From an uncultured Alistipes sp. (GTDB lineage: Bacteria > Bacteroidota > Bacteroidia > Bacteroidales > Rikenellaceae), in the NCBI GenBank assembly GCA_910584485.1, contig CAJUAV010000010.1, positions 18,597 to 82,596 of the forward strand: a DNA stretch of 64,000 nt. The letters run 5' to 3'. The position numbers and the translations under genes are program-made. The notes beneath the pieces were generated by a model, which was given only the letters and a program-made list of their open reading frames with translations, did no database searches and was not told the DNA's origin. Positions 8,949-18,241 of this stretch are shown here, piece by piece; the stretch's first letter is position 1; each line of letters begins with the position of its first letter.

Positions 8949-8983
8949 AGAAGCGGGCCGCCCCTCGAAAGGGACGGCCCGCC
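8949..8983 (-). terminator. Terminator after susD-like gene
   Basis: On the minus strand CGGGCCGTCCC pairs with GGGGCGGCCCG around a short loop, followed by CTTCTTTG. The T-tract is imperfect. It lies 22 bases past the SusD stop. Confidence 0.6.
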
Positions 8984-9005
8984 GCATGAAAAGCGTACCG
9001 GCGGA

Positions 9006-11261
9006 TTACTCGGCCAGCGGATCGAAGGCGCCGCTCGAGCCGCCGCTCTTCGAATCCTCCCAGCCGACGGTCTGCGGCAGGGTCGGGTTGGCATCCTGGT
9101 TGGCCTGCGTGAGACCGAAGAAATAGTAGCGGGGCTGCCACGTCATGACGAGCTGCGTGTTGTTCGAATCGTAGCTGTCGCCCTTCTTCGTCTTGCGCAC
9201 GAGGTACTTGTCGTAGAACTCCTTGAGGTGGGCCAGCTGCTCGGCCAGCGGCTGCTTCTTCTTGGCGTTCTCGCTCAAGTCGACCGCATAGGCGTCGCGC
9301 TCGGCGCGCGTCATCTCCTTCTTCAGGATCGGGTCGGGGTTGTCGCCCTCGCGCTCGGCGGGCGTCGCACCCTTGATGGGCCACTGGCGGCCGCTCGTGC
9401 CGTCCGTGTAGTTGTACTGGTCCTTCAGACGGAACTCCAGACGCTCGCGGCGCGTGCCGATGAGCGACTTGAAGCCCAGCCACGTCAGCGTGTTGCCGCC
9501 CCAGCCCGTCAGCGTCTTGGCGCCGATCGCACCGAAGCCCGTACCGCCGTCGTAGAGGAGCCAGCGGCGCATATCCTCGGCGCGCTTGCCCTCGTAGGCG
9601 AACTCGATCTGGCGCTCGTAGAGGATCGCCGCCATGCAGGCCTGCTGGTCGCCCGAGAGGTTGCTCTGCAGACCGTAGCCGTTCTCGGCCGTGTAGCCCG
9701 CACGGGCGCGGATGCGCTGGAGCTGGCCTACGGCCTCGGGCATGTTGCCGGTCATGCAGGCCGCCTCGGCGAGGTTCAGGAGCACCTCGGCGTAGCGGAT
9801 CTCGAAGGTCGAGTTCTGGTTGCAGCGGAAGCCGATCGCCTTGCCGCTCGTGTTGAAGATGTAGTGCGGCGTCGCATTCACGTCGAGGTCGTCCGAACCC
9901 TTGCGGATGTAGATGCCCTTCGTGTTGCCCAGCAGGTTGTCGGCACCCCAGCGGTCACCCGACTGCGGGTCGTCGTACTTCGTGGGATCGTTGTACCAGA
10001 CGTAGTTCCACAGGATGTACTCGTCGCCCTTGTAGGGGTTGGCCGTCTCGCCCGTCCCCGTATTCGGGTCGCCCTGGAAGCGCCAGTAGACGCCCGGGAA
10101 AGCGAAGGTGCGGTAGAAGCGCGGGTCGCGGTCCAGGTAGGGGTTCGCCGCATCGTAGGGAATCGACGAGGCCTCGAGCTTCGAATAGCCGTCGTAGCTG
10201 TTCGGGCGCTTGCCGTCGCTCATCGGGAAGAGGTCGACGATCGAAGCCGCGGGCTCCTTGCCGCCGGCCAGCGTGTTGGCGGGACGGACGTGCTGCTCCC
10301 AGAGGCTGTTGCGCTGGTAGTCGGGGGTCTGGTCGGGCAGGTGGGTGTTGTAACGCGTCACGTAGAGACCCTCCTTGTTGTCGGCCAGGTCGAGGAAGGC
10401 CTGCGCCCAGCCGCGGCCGTTGGCACCCGGGTTCCCCTCGTACGCAAGGCCGAAGCCCGAAGCGTCGATCGTGGCGAGCGCCTCCTTCTGGAAGGCGTAG
10501 GCATCCGCCCAGCGCTGCGCGTCGTTGTCGCGGTTGAAGAGCGGGCTGGCCCAGAGGTTCAGCACGCGGCCCTTGAGCGCCAGGGCGGCGGCCGTGGTCA
10601 CCTTACCGTAGTCGGTCGTGCTCCAGCGGCTCTCGACGGTCTTCTTGCGCAGCATCGCCGCGGCCTTGTCCAGGTCGTCGCAGATGAACTCGATGCAGGC
10701 CTTGGCCGACGAACGGGGCGTAACGGAGCCCGCTACGGGATCCTGCACCTTGTCCACGATGGGCACGCCGCCGTAGTAGCGCACGAGGTAGTAGTAGCAC
10801 CACGCACGCAGGAAATAGGCCTGACCCAGCAGCTCGTCCTTCTCCTCCTGCGAGAGCGAACCGGCGAGGATGCCCTCGATGCAGTCGTTCACGTTGCGCA
10901 TGCGCTGGTAGGCGTAGGTGAAGTAGTCGGGGCACTGCGCGTTGCCGCTGATCGTGTTGAGCGTCTTCTGCGGATCGACGAAGGGGCTGAAGCCCGTGTA
11001 CTCCTCGGTCGTCTGCGAGTGTTCGTCCTCGTTGCCCATCGAGGGGAACTGGTAGGTACGCGTCGCCTGGATGTTGGGGTTGCAGGCCTGGTAGAGGTCG
11101 CTGATGCGGGCGTTGGCGGCGCTGTAGTAGTTGTAGATCTCGCTCGTCTGCGTGTTGAAGTTCTGCTTCTTCTTCAGGAAGTCGTCGCTGCACGACGAAA
11201 GCGCGAGCGCCGAGGTCAGCGCAAGGCCCAGAACCACCTTGGTGGATTGGATGTATTTCAT
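9006..11261 (-). CDS. SusD/RagB-family glycan-binding lipoprotein
   Basis: The 751-residue protein has a lipoprotein signal with Cys24 (LSSC, then SDDFL). It has the SusD hallmarks near the N-terminus (SDLYQACNP, then a TPR-like helical part with LLGQAYFLRAWCYYYLVRYYGGVPIV) and near the C-terminus (ILYERQIEFAYEGKRAEDMRRW). SusD proteins are surface lipoproteins that cap the SusC barrel and hand oligosaccharides to it. At 751 residues it is longer than the typical 500-600. The SusC gene ends 17 bases upstream, so the two are co-transcribed. With the neighbouring lyase, the likely substrate is a pectin fragment. Confidence 0.95.
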   Translation of the reverse strand: MKYIQSTKVVLGLALTSALALSSCSDDFLKKKQNFNTQTSEIYNYYSAANARISDLYQACNPNIQATRTYQFPSMGNEDEHSQTTEEYTGFSPFVDPQKTLNTISGNAQCPDYFTYAYQRMRNVNDCIEGILAGSLSQEEKDELLGQAYFLRAWCYYYLVRYYGGVPIVDKVQDPVAGSVTPRSSAKACIEFICDDLDKAAAMLRKKTVESRWSTTDYGKVTTAAALALKGRVLNLWASPLFNRDNDAQRWADAYAFQKEALATIDASGFGLAYEGNPGANGRGWAQAFLDLADNKEGLYVTRYNTHLPDQTPDYQRNSLWEQHVRPANTLAGGKEPAASIVDLFPMSDGKRPNSYDGYSKLEASSIPYDAANPYLDRDPRFYRTFAFPGVYWRFQGDPNTGTGETANPYKGDEYILWNYVWYNDPTKYDDPQSGDRWGADNLLGNTKGIYIRKGSDDLDVNATPHYIFNTSGKAIGFRCNQNSTFEIRYAEVLLNLAEAACMTGNMPEAVGQLQRIRARAGYTAENGYGLQSNLSGDQQACMAAILYERQIEFAYEGKRAEDMRRWLLYDGGTGFGAIGAKTLTGWGGNTLTWLGFKSLIGTRRERLEFRLKDQYNYTDGTSGRQWPIKGATPAEREGDNPDPILKKEMTRAERDAYAVDLSENAKKKQPLAEQLAHLKEFYDKYLVRKTKKGDSYDSNNTQLVMTWQPRYYFFGLTQANQDANPTLPQTVGWEDSKSGGSSGAFDPLAE

Positions 11262-11278
11262 GATCGTATTCGCTTAAA

Positions 11279-14200
11279 TTAGAAGGTTACGTTCAGACCG
11301 ATCGTGAACTTGCGCAGCGTCGGGTAGGCGCCGTAGCCCATCATCGGATCGATGAAGTGGTCGGGATAGGGGTTGTAGAGGCTCCAGAGGTTCTGGCCCG
11401 TGACGTTGATGCGGCACGACGAGATGCCGATCTTGCTCGTCCACTTCTGCGGCAGCGTGTAGGCCAGCGTCAGACGGTTCAGCGTCACGCGGGTGCCGCT
11501 CACGCGCCAGAAGGTCGAAACCTTGCTGTTCACGTCGGCGTAGCGCAGGTTCGGGTAGTGGCCGTCGCGGTTCTGGGCCACCGTCAGGTTGCCCGCACCG
11601 TCGTAGATGTCGTCGTAGACGAACATGTTGTCGGGATTCCAGAACGAAGGCATGTTGATGTACTCGAGGTTCTTCCAGCCCGAGTTCGTGCCGTCGCTCG
11701 GGTTGAGCGCGGCCGAGGGGATCGTGCTGTAACCGCCCCACGAGGCGTTGATCTGCGCCGTCAGCGAGAGACCCTTCCACTCGGCGTTCAGGTTGAGCGT
11801 CACGTGATAGGGGTTCGAGCGGTTCGAGAGGCGCACCAGGTCGTCGTTCTCGTTGATGTTGCCGTCGGGGCCGAGGTAGGTGCCGTCGGCCTGCATGGCG
11901 CTGCGGATATCCTTATAGATGAGCATACCGGGGCGCATCTGGTCCTTCGTCTTGCCGAGGTAGGAGGTGATGTTGTACTTGGCGAAATACTCCTCGATCT
12001 CCTGGAACGAACGGAACATGCCGATGCACTGCAGACCCCACGTACCCATGTCGGTGCGGTGGCCCTTGTAGACCGAACGGTAGAGGTTGTTCGTCGGCCA
12101 GTCGGTCACGAGCACCTTGTTGTCCGAATAGCCCGTGTTGAGCTGGATGCGGTACTTGAAATCCTTGCCGATGCGGTCGCGCCACGTAGCCGAGAACTCG
12201 ACGCCGTAGCTGTCCATCTCGCACCAGTTCTGGTCGGCCGACGAAGCGCCCACGGTGCCCGGCACCGAACCCTTGAAGGGACGGAGCATGTCGCGGTCCC
12301 AGACGTAGTAACCCTCGATCGTGAAGCCGAGGCGGTTCTGCAGGATGTTCCAGTCGATACCGATGTTGCCCTTGTAGGACTTGTCCCACTTGACGCCGCG
12401 GTTGACGGCGCTGCCCTGCGAGAAGTGGTTGCCGGCAGGACCGTCGACGCCGAAGACGCCGCCCTTGTCGGCCGCCATCGAGTAGGTCTGCATCCACTGC
12501 CATGCGTTGATGTTATCGCGGCCCGTCAGACCGAACGAGGCGCGCAGCTTCAGGAAGTCGATCCACTTGACGTCGAACCAGCCCTCCTTCGAGACGACCC
12601 AGCCCGCCGAGAGCGAGGGGAAGTAGCCCCAGTAGTTTTCGGGAGCGAACTTGGTCGAGGCGTCCGAACGGATCAGGAACTCGAGCAGGTACTTGTCGGC
12701 ATAGGCGTAGTTGATGCGGCCGACGTAGGAGAGGGTACCCGACTCGGAGCGTCCCCACGACGACGAGGTGGTCTTGTCGCCCGCGATCGAGGTGTTGAGC
12801 GAGTTGGACTGGCCGTTCGAGAACTCGTAGGGGTTGATACCCTCGGCGTGTACGTTCTCCGACTCCGACTCGGTCTTCTCGATCGAGAAGAGGGCGCTTA
12901 CGGAGTGCTTGCCGAAATCGCGGGCGTAGCTGGCCGTGAAGTTCATCTGGTAGTTGTCCGAGCGGCTCATGTCGCGCATGATGTAACCGCCGTCCTTGCC
13001 GTTCGAGATCTTGCCGCCGTGGGCCTGCATGAAATTGCCGTCGGCCATCAGGACCTCCTGGTAGTACTGCTCGTTGCCTTCGGTGGGCGTGTAGAGGTGC
13101 TCGCCGCTGCCGGCGCGCTTCGAGAGCTTGTAGAGGTTGAACGAGGTGCCGAACTCGTTGCTCTTCGAGGTCGAAATGGCCTTCGAGTAGCTGAAACGCA
13201 GGTTCAGACCCTTCAGGATGCGGCTCCAGCCGAAGTTGTACTCCAGGGCGCCGTTGATGTAGGTGTTCTGCGACATGTTGCGCTGGTAGTCGCTCGTGTT
13301 CTGCAGCAGGCCGTAGTTGTAGCACTGCGTGGCGTTGAGCTCCTCGTTCGAGATACCGTAGGCGGCGATCGGACGACCGTTCACCTCCTCGGGGATGTAC
13401 TGCGGGTGGGTGAGCAGCATGGCGTAGTCGCGCTCGGCCGAGGTGTTCTGCACCTTCATGAGGGGCGAGTTCTTCTTGCCGTAGTCGCCCGAAACCTGGA
13501 GGCTGGCCTTCAGGTACTTGCTGACCTTCAGGTCGACGCCTGCGCGGAAGTTCCAGCGGTCGTAGTCGAGCTTGCCGAGGTTACCGTCCTGGTTGAAGTA
13601 GGAGATGTTGGCGAAGTAGCTGGCGGCCTCCGTGGCACCCGACAGGTTGACGCTGTGCTGGTGCGTGATGGCCGTCTTCCAGTACTTGTCGAGCAGGTCG
13701 TAGTGCAGACCGCGCATGGCCTGCAGCTCGTCGGCCTGGAAGATGTCGAGCGTCGGGTTGAGGTCCTGCTCCGTGGGGTCGGCGAAGCGCACGGCGTTCC
13801 ACAGGCGACCGTAATTATAGGTGTTCAGCATCTTGGGCGTCGAAACGGCGTCGGTGATACCCACCGTGCCGCTGTACGAAATCTTCGGCGCGCCGAGCTT
13901 GCCCTTCTTCGTCGTCACGAGAATGACGCCGCCCGCAGCACGCGAACCGTAGACGGCGGCCGAGGCATCCTTCAGCACCGAAATCGACTCTACCGAGGCG
14001 GGGTCGAGGTTGTTGAAGGCGCTCTCGTTCAGGATGAAGCCGTCGATGACGTAGAGGGGCTTCACCGAACCCGAGAGGGTCGAGCCGTTGTTACGGATCG
14101 TGATCGAGGCCGTGCCGCCCGGGCGGGTTTCGCCGCCGCTGACCGAGACGCCGTTCATCAGGCCCGAGAGGGCGGTACCGAGGCTGCCGGTCGAAATGTC

Positions 14201-14593
14201 CTGGATCTCGTCCATCGGCACGCTGGCGACCGAACCGGTCAGGTGGGCCTTCTTCTGGGCGCCGTAACCGACGACGACGACCTCTTCGATCTGCTGCTTA
14301 TCCTCCTTGAGGACGATTTTCGAGGCGGCGCCCAGGTCGGCGACCTCTTCGGTCAGGTAGCCGAGGAACGACACCTGCAACGCACCCTTGGCGGGTACGG
14401 GAAGCGAGAATTTGCCGTCGACGCCCGTCGTCGTGCCGACGGTCGTACCCTTCACGATGACCGAGGCGCCGATCACCGGCTGACCCGCTTCATCCACGAC
14501 GGTACCCTGCACCGTCTGCTGTGCCCACGCCGCCGCGCTCGCGAAGAGCAGGAGCAGCGAGAGGCAAAAGCCGTATATCAGATTTTTCTTCAT
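11279..14593 (-). CDS. SusC/RagA-family TonB-linked outer membrane transporter
   Basis: The 1104-residue protein has a signal peptide ending AWAQ. A carboxypeptidase-like (CNA-B type) domain follows (about 28-90, VQGTVVDEAGQPVIGASVIVKGT). Next is the TonB box region IEEVVVVGYGAQKKAHLTGSV, a plug domain with the PLYVIDGFI segment, and a long beta-barrel ending in phenylalanine (GLNVTF), as required for barrel insertion. It imports oligosaccharides using energy from TonB-ExbBD; an ExbB/ExbD cluster lies at 36138-38470. It sits between the PUL lipoprotein gene (24-base gap) and susD, with which it forms one operon. Confidence 0.97.
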   Translation of the reverse strand: MKKNLIYGFCLSLLLLFASAAAWAQQTVQGTVVDEAGQPVIGASVIVKGTTVGTTTGVDGKFSLPVPAKGALQVSFLGYLTEEVADLGAASKIVLKEDKQQIEEVVVVGYGAQKKAHLTGSVASVPMDEIQDISTGSLGTALSGLMNGVSVSGGETRPGGTASITIRNNGSTLSGSVKPLYVIDGFILNESAFNNLDPASVESISVLKDASAAVYGSRAAGGVILVTTKKGKLGAPKISYSGTVGITDAVSTPKMLNTYNYGRLWNAVRFADPTEQDLNPTLDIFQADELQAMRGLHYDLLDKYWKTAITHQHSVNLSGATEAASYFANISYFNQDGNLGKLDYDRWNFRAGVDLKVSKYLKASLQVSGDYGKKNSPLMKVQNTSAERDYAMLLTHPQYIPEEVNGRPIAAYGISNEELNATQCYNYGLLQNTSDYQRNMSQNTYINGALEYNFGWSRILKGLNLRFSYSKAISTSKSNEFGTSFNLYKLSKRAGSGEHLYTPTEGNEQYYQEVLMADGNFMQAHGGKISNGKDGGYIMRDMSRSDNYQMNFTASYARDFGKHSVSALFSIEKTESESENVHAEGINPYEFSNGQSNSLNTSIAGDKTTSSSWGRSESGTLSYVGRINYAYADKYLLEFLIRSDASTKFAPENYWGYFPSLSAGWVVSKEGWFDVKWIDFLKLRASFGLTGRDNINAWQWMQTYSMAADKGGVFGVDGPAGNHFSQGSAVNRGVKWDKSYKGNIGIDWNILQNRLGFTIEGYYVWDRDMLRPFKGSVPGTVGASSADQNWCEMDSYGVEFSATWRDRIGKDFKYRIQLNTGYSDNKVLVTDWPTNNLYRSVYKGHRTDMGTWGLQCIGMFRSFQEIEEYFAKYNITSYLGKTKDQMRPGMLIYKDIRSAMQADGTYLGPDGNINENDDLVRLSNRSNPYHVTLNLNAEWKGLSLTAQINASWGGYSTIPSAALNPSDGTNSGWKNLEYINMPSFWNPDNMFVYDDIYDGAGNLTVAQNRDGHYPNLRYADVNSKVSTFWRVSGTRVTLNRLTLAYTLPQKWTSKIGISSCRINVTGQNLWSLYNPYPDHFIDPMMGYGAYPTLRKFTIGLNVTF

Positions 14594-14617
14594 GTCTGTT
14601 GCTTGATTTGTAAGTTA

Positions 14618-16108
14618 TTACTTCCAGCGCGGGTCGCCGATGGTCGACGAAATGGCGCCGGCGGCCTTGAAGTTCACGCCGCCCTTCTCCTGCGAAAGGT
14701 CCCACGGCTCCTCGATCGGACCGGCGAACTGGGGATCCTCCTCGGTGGCGTACTTCGACTTGTCGGTGCTGTCGACCGACTGCGCTACGCCCCAGATGGT
14801 GTTCGTGGCCATGTTGACGTTCTTCGTGCAGTTGCCCTGGATGAACTTCTGCAGACGGAAGACGTCGTAGCAGATGTTGTTGTTGAAGGTGACCGTGTAC
14901 TCGGCGCGGTTCGGCGTGTTGTTGGCGAACTCCTTGCCGTTCATGATCTTGCTGATCGTGCAGTTCTCGAAGGTGGCCGAGCCGTACTGCGAGTCGAAGA
15001 TGCGGCCCATCTGGTTCGTCGCGAAGCGGACCATGCGGTTCTTCGAGTTGTCGCGGATGTTGTAGAGGGTCGAGTTCTTCACCGTGATGTTGCGGATGGC
15101 GCTCGTCCACGTGGCTCCGCCGGCGGGGCCGATGGAGGTGCCGCTGTAGGTGCAGAAGACGGCGGCGTCGCCGAACGACTGGCCGTTGTTGTCGAGCTGC
15201 ACGACGCAGTCCATCACGCGGATGTCCTCGACGCCCCAGGCGTGCTGACCCGTGTAGAAGAGGCAGCGCTTCACCTGGCGGAAATTGCACTCCTGAATGA
15301 CGATCGGGTCCTTGAGAATGTAGACCTTGCCGGCACCGGCGTAACCGGTGAAGTTGGCGGCATCGAGCGATGCATCGGGATTGTTCGAACCCTCGATGAC
15401 GCCCTTCGAGGCCATCTCGTCGCAATCGAAGTCGATGAACTTGATCTTCAGGCCGGCCGAGGTGCGGATCACGCCGTCCAGACCGAACTTGACCTTGGCG
15501 CGGTTGAGCTTGTCGCCGCGGAAGGTCACGAGGCGGTTGCCGAAATCGAGTTCGCCGTTGATCTCGTACGAGGCGCCGCCCTCGAGCTCGAAGGCCTGCT
15601 CCTTGTCCTGGTCGAGGATGTTGGCCTCGACGAAGGCGACGATGTCCTGACCGGCGGGGATCAGCTGCGCGGGAACGAGCGTGCTGTAGGCGATGCTCGT
15701 CGGGGCGGCGGCCTCCGTGTTGTCGAGCTTCTCGTTGCCGAGGGTCTTGACGCTCACCTCGTACTTCGTGTCCTCGAGCTTCGTGAAGGAGAAGGTGGGG
15801 CTGTCCACCACGCCGTTGAAGACCTCGACGGGGTTCTCGGGATCATCGACGATCGCGGCCACGCACTCGTAGCCGCCCGCGCCCTTCACCACGTCCCACG
15901 ATACCTGAACGCTTTCCGACCCGTCGGGATTCACCTTGGTCGCGAAATTGGCCTCGGTCAAAGCGGGCGACTCGAGCTGCGTGCCGGTCACGTCGCTTTT
16001 CCAGGTTTCGTTGTCGTCGAAGCCCTGCGCGCAGGAGACTGCGAGCAGCGCGGCCGAGACGGCGACGACACCACCGAAGAGCCTCGATTTCAATGTCATC
16101 TTTTTCAT
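14618..16108 (-). CDS. PUL surface lipoprotein with FnIII-like and beta-helix domains
   Basis: The 496-residue product has a lipoprotein signal (AVSC26AQ). A fibronectin-III-like domain covers about 45-135 (VQVSWDVVKGAGGYECVA and KYEVSVKTLGNEKL). A beta-helix-like second half has repeating strands such as ITVKNSTLYNIRD and ATFENCTISKIMNG, and ends GDPRWK. This is the arrangement of the DUF4957/DUF5123 lipoproteins found with pectin loci, probably a glycan-binding surface protein. It is the first gene of the susC-susD operon. No sensor/regulator gene is visible upstream; instead a repeat block and a divergent flippase gene follow. Confidence 0.85.
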   Translation of the reverse strand: MKKMTLKSRLFGGVVAVSAALLAVSCAQGFDDNETWKSDVTGTQLESPALTEANFATKVNPDGSESVQVSWDVVKGAGGYECVAAIVDDPENPVEVFNGVVDSPTFSFTKLEDTKYEVSVKTLGNEKLDNTEAAAPTSIAYSTLVPAQLIPAGQDIVAFVEANILDQDKEQAFELEGGASYEINGELDFGNRLVTFRGDKLNRAKVKFGLDGVIRTSAGLKIKFIDFDCDEMASKGVIEGSNNPDASLDAANFTGYAGAGKVYILKDPIVIQECNFRQVKRCLFYTGQHAWGVEDIRVMDCVVQLDNNGQSFGDAAVFCTYSGTSIGPAGGATWTSAIRNITVKNSTLYNIRDNSKNRMVRFATNQMGRIFDSQYGSATFENCTISKIMNGKEFANNTPNRAEYTVTFNNNICYDVFRLQKFIQGNCTKNVNMATNTIWGVAQSVDSTDKSKYATEEDPQFAGPIEEPWDLSQEKGGVNFKAAGAISSTIGDPRWK

Positions 16109-16214
16109 AGGCTGATAATTTTAAGTTAAGTAAAAAGGTGTTCGTTTCGTGCGGTTCGGATGAGCCTCGGGAGAGTCGTCTTTTCTTGCCCGAAAGTGAA
16201 GCGGGGGATTCGGG

Positions 16215-16520
16215 GGGGCGTCGCGCAAACCGGTTCGGGACGAAGCCTGCGGAGGAACGCGGCATGCGGGCCTCCGCTGCGGGAGGCTTCGGCCCGCCGC
16301 ACTTGCGTGCGATTTTAGCGTTGTCCGCAGCCGATCAAGGAGGTCGGCTGCGGGCTGCTGCGCTGCGTGCGATCGGTGCGCGCGGGGCCGGCCTTTCCTC
16401 GGAGCCGCAGCTTGCGAAGAAACGCATGCGAGCCTTGCGCGAGCTGCGGGCCTTCGCGCGTCGAAGCTGCGGCCCGCCGATCCCCGTGCGGGATCGACCC
16501 CTGCAACACCTGACGGCCCG
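16215..16520. repeat. Intergenic hairpin-repeat block 4
   Basis: The block lies between two divergent genes. One module (about 16225-16310) has the arms CGAAGCCTGCGGAGG and GGAGGCTTCGGCCCGCC. A fragment GGCTGCGGGCTGC follows. A CGCAGCTTGCGAAG module (about 16395-16475) is capped by the hairpin GATCCC-CGTGC-GGGATC at 16479-16495. No gene is supported between 16109 and 16657. Confidence 0.75.
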
Positions 16521-16630
16521 CCGATCCCGTACCCCCTCCCTCGCCCTCCTTGCCGCGCAGGGAGCGGGGGCTCTTGGTGCTGTGCGTGCATTTTTTCGCC
16601 CGTCGCAGGCGGGGTCTCGCGGAAAATCCC

Positions 16631-16638
16631 TATCTTTG
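16631..16638 (+). promoter_or_regulatory. -7 box upstream of the flippase gene
   Basis: TATCTTTG matches the Bacteroidetes -7 consensus exactly and lies 20 bases before the ATG at 16658. No good -33 TTTG is visible. It supports the choice of the 16658 start, because longer forms of the protein would begin upstream of the promoter. Confidence 0.65.
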
Positions 16639-16657
16639 TGGGTTAAGTTGCCTCACC

Positions 16658-18235
16658 ATGCTCGAACGATTAGCGAAACAGACGGCCGTCTACGGCATCA
16701 GCACGATCCTCGTGCGGTTCTTGAGCTACCTGCTCACGCCCTACTATACGCGCGTGTTCGGGCAGGAGACCTACGGCATCGTCACCGACGTCTACGCCCT
16801 GATCCCGCTCTTCCTCACGCTGCTGACGATGGGCATGGAGTCGAGCTATTTCCGCTTCGCCGCCCGCGCCGAAGCCGAAAACGGAGCCGCGAACGATGTC
16901 GCGAGCAAACCTGCGAGCAAATCCGCAAGCAAATCCGCGAACGACCCTGCGAACAACCCCGCGAACGCATCCGTCGCCGAGGCCGCCCGCAAAACCGCCG
17001 TCGCCGCGGCCAAGCGCCGCCTCTTCGCCACGACCTGGGGCGCTACCTCGCTCGCCGCGCTCCTCTTTTTCCTCCTCGTCGCGCTCTTCGCCGCGCCCCT
17101 CTCGGCCTATATGGGGGCGGCCTACGTCGCCCATCCCTCCTATGCGGTGTGGGTCGCGGCGATCGTCCTCTTCGACGTCGGAGCCGCGATCCCCTTCGCC
17201 AAGCTGCGCGAGGAGGGGCGCTCGATGACCTATGTCGGGCTGAAGCTCTTGAGCGTGGTCGTCAACGTCGCCCTCGCCTTCGCCTTCGGCGCCGCGGGGC
17301 TCTTCGCCTCGTCGTTCGGGGTGGGGTGGGTCCTCGTCGCCAATTTCGCCGCCAGCCTCCTCACGTGGTGCGTGCTGCTGCCCGTGGCGCGCTGTCCGCG
17401 GCCGCGCATCGACCGCCGCATCCTCGGCGCCGTCCTCGTCTACTCGCTGCCGCTGCTCGTCGGCGGACTGGCGGGCACGGCCAACGAGTTCATCGACCGC
17501 CAGCTCATCAAATACCTCGTCCCCGCGGGGGCGATGGCGCAGCTGGGCATCTACGGCGCCGTCACAAAGATCGCCGTCGTCATGATGCTCTTCTACCAGA
17601 TGTACCGCCTCGCCGCCGAACCCTTCTTCCTCTCGAACTTCAAAAAGGAGGAGTTCACGGCGATGAACGCCGCGGCGCTCAAATACTACGTGATGGCCTC
17701 GATGGTGATCTTCCTGGCCATCGCCCTGTTCCGCGATGCCTTCGCCCTGATCGTCGGCCGCGACTTCCGCGAGGGGATCGACCTGCTGCCCGTCGTGCTC
17801 GGCGCCAACGTGCTGGCGGGCGTCTGGCTCAACCTCTCGTTTTGGTACAAACGCGCCGAACGCACCTCGCTGGCGATCCTCGTCACGGGGGCGGGACTCT
17901 TCGCGATGCTCGTCGCGGGGTGCACGCTCATCCCCCGCCTGGGCTACTACGGCGCCGCCTGGGCGCGCCTGGCGAGCGAGACGACGATGGTCGCCGTCAG
18001 CCTCTGGCTCAACCGCCGCTACCAGCCTGCCCCCTATGCGTGGGGCCGCATCGCGGAGTACGTCGCGGCGGCCCTCGGCTGCTTCTTCGTCGCCGAACGG
18101 CTCGGCGGGGCGATCGACGGAGCGGCGGCGCGCCATGTCGTGAACCTCGCGCTCTTCGGTGCCTACGGATATTACCTCGTGCGTCGCGAACGGATCGACC
18201 TGCGCGCGATGGCCCGAGCGATCCTCAAACGTTAA
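16658..18235 (+). CDS. Polysaccharide flippase / MOP-superfamily exporter
   Basis: The 525-residue integral membrane protein has about a dozen to fourteen hydrophobic segments and the N-terminal pattern MLERLAKQTAVYGISTILVRFLSYLLTPYYTRVF typical of Wzx-like (polysaccharide biosynthesis) proteins in split form: MLERLAKQTAVYG, then LSYLLTPYYTRVF. It probably flips a lipid-linked saccharide across the inner membrane. An unusual loop at about 72-100 consists of four-residue units (ASKP, ASKS, ASKS, ANDP, ANNP, ANAS) encoded by 12-base repeats. The loop looks disordered and is probably cytoplasmic. The gene begins a run of same-strand genes and ends 6 bases before the delta' gene. Confidence 0.85.
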   Translation: MLERLAKQTAVYGISTILVRFLSYLLTPYYTRVFGQETYGIVTDVYALIPLFLTLLTMGMESSYFRFAARAEAENGAANDVASKPASKSASKSANDPANNPANASVAEAARKTAVAAAKRRLFATTWGATSLAALLFFLLVALFAAPLSAYMGAAYVAHPSYAVWVAAIVLFDVGAAIPFAKLREEGRSMTYVGLKLLSVVVNVALAFAFGAAGLFASSFGVGWVLVANFAASLLTWCVLLPVARCPRPRIDRRILGAVLVYSLPLLVGGLAGTANEFIDRQLIKYLVPAGAMAQLGIYGAVTKIAVVMMLFYQMYRLAAEPFFLSNFKKEEFTAMNAAALKYYVMASMVIFLAIALFRDAFALIVGRDFREGIDLLPVVLGANVLAGVWLNLSFWYKRAERTSLAILVTGAGLFAMLVAGCTLIPRLGYYGAAWARLASETTMVAVSLWLNRRYQPAPYAWGRIAEYVAAALGCFFVAERLGGAIDGAAARHVVNLALFGAYGYYLVRRERIDLRAMARAILKR

Positions 18236-18241
18236 ACCGCC

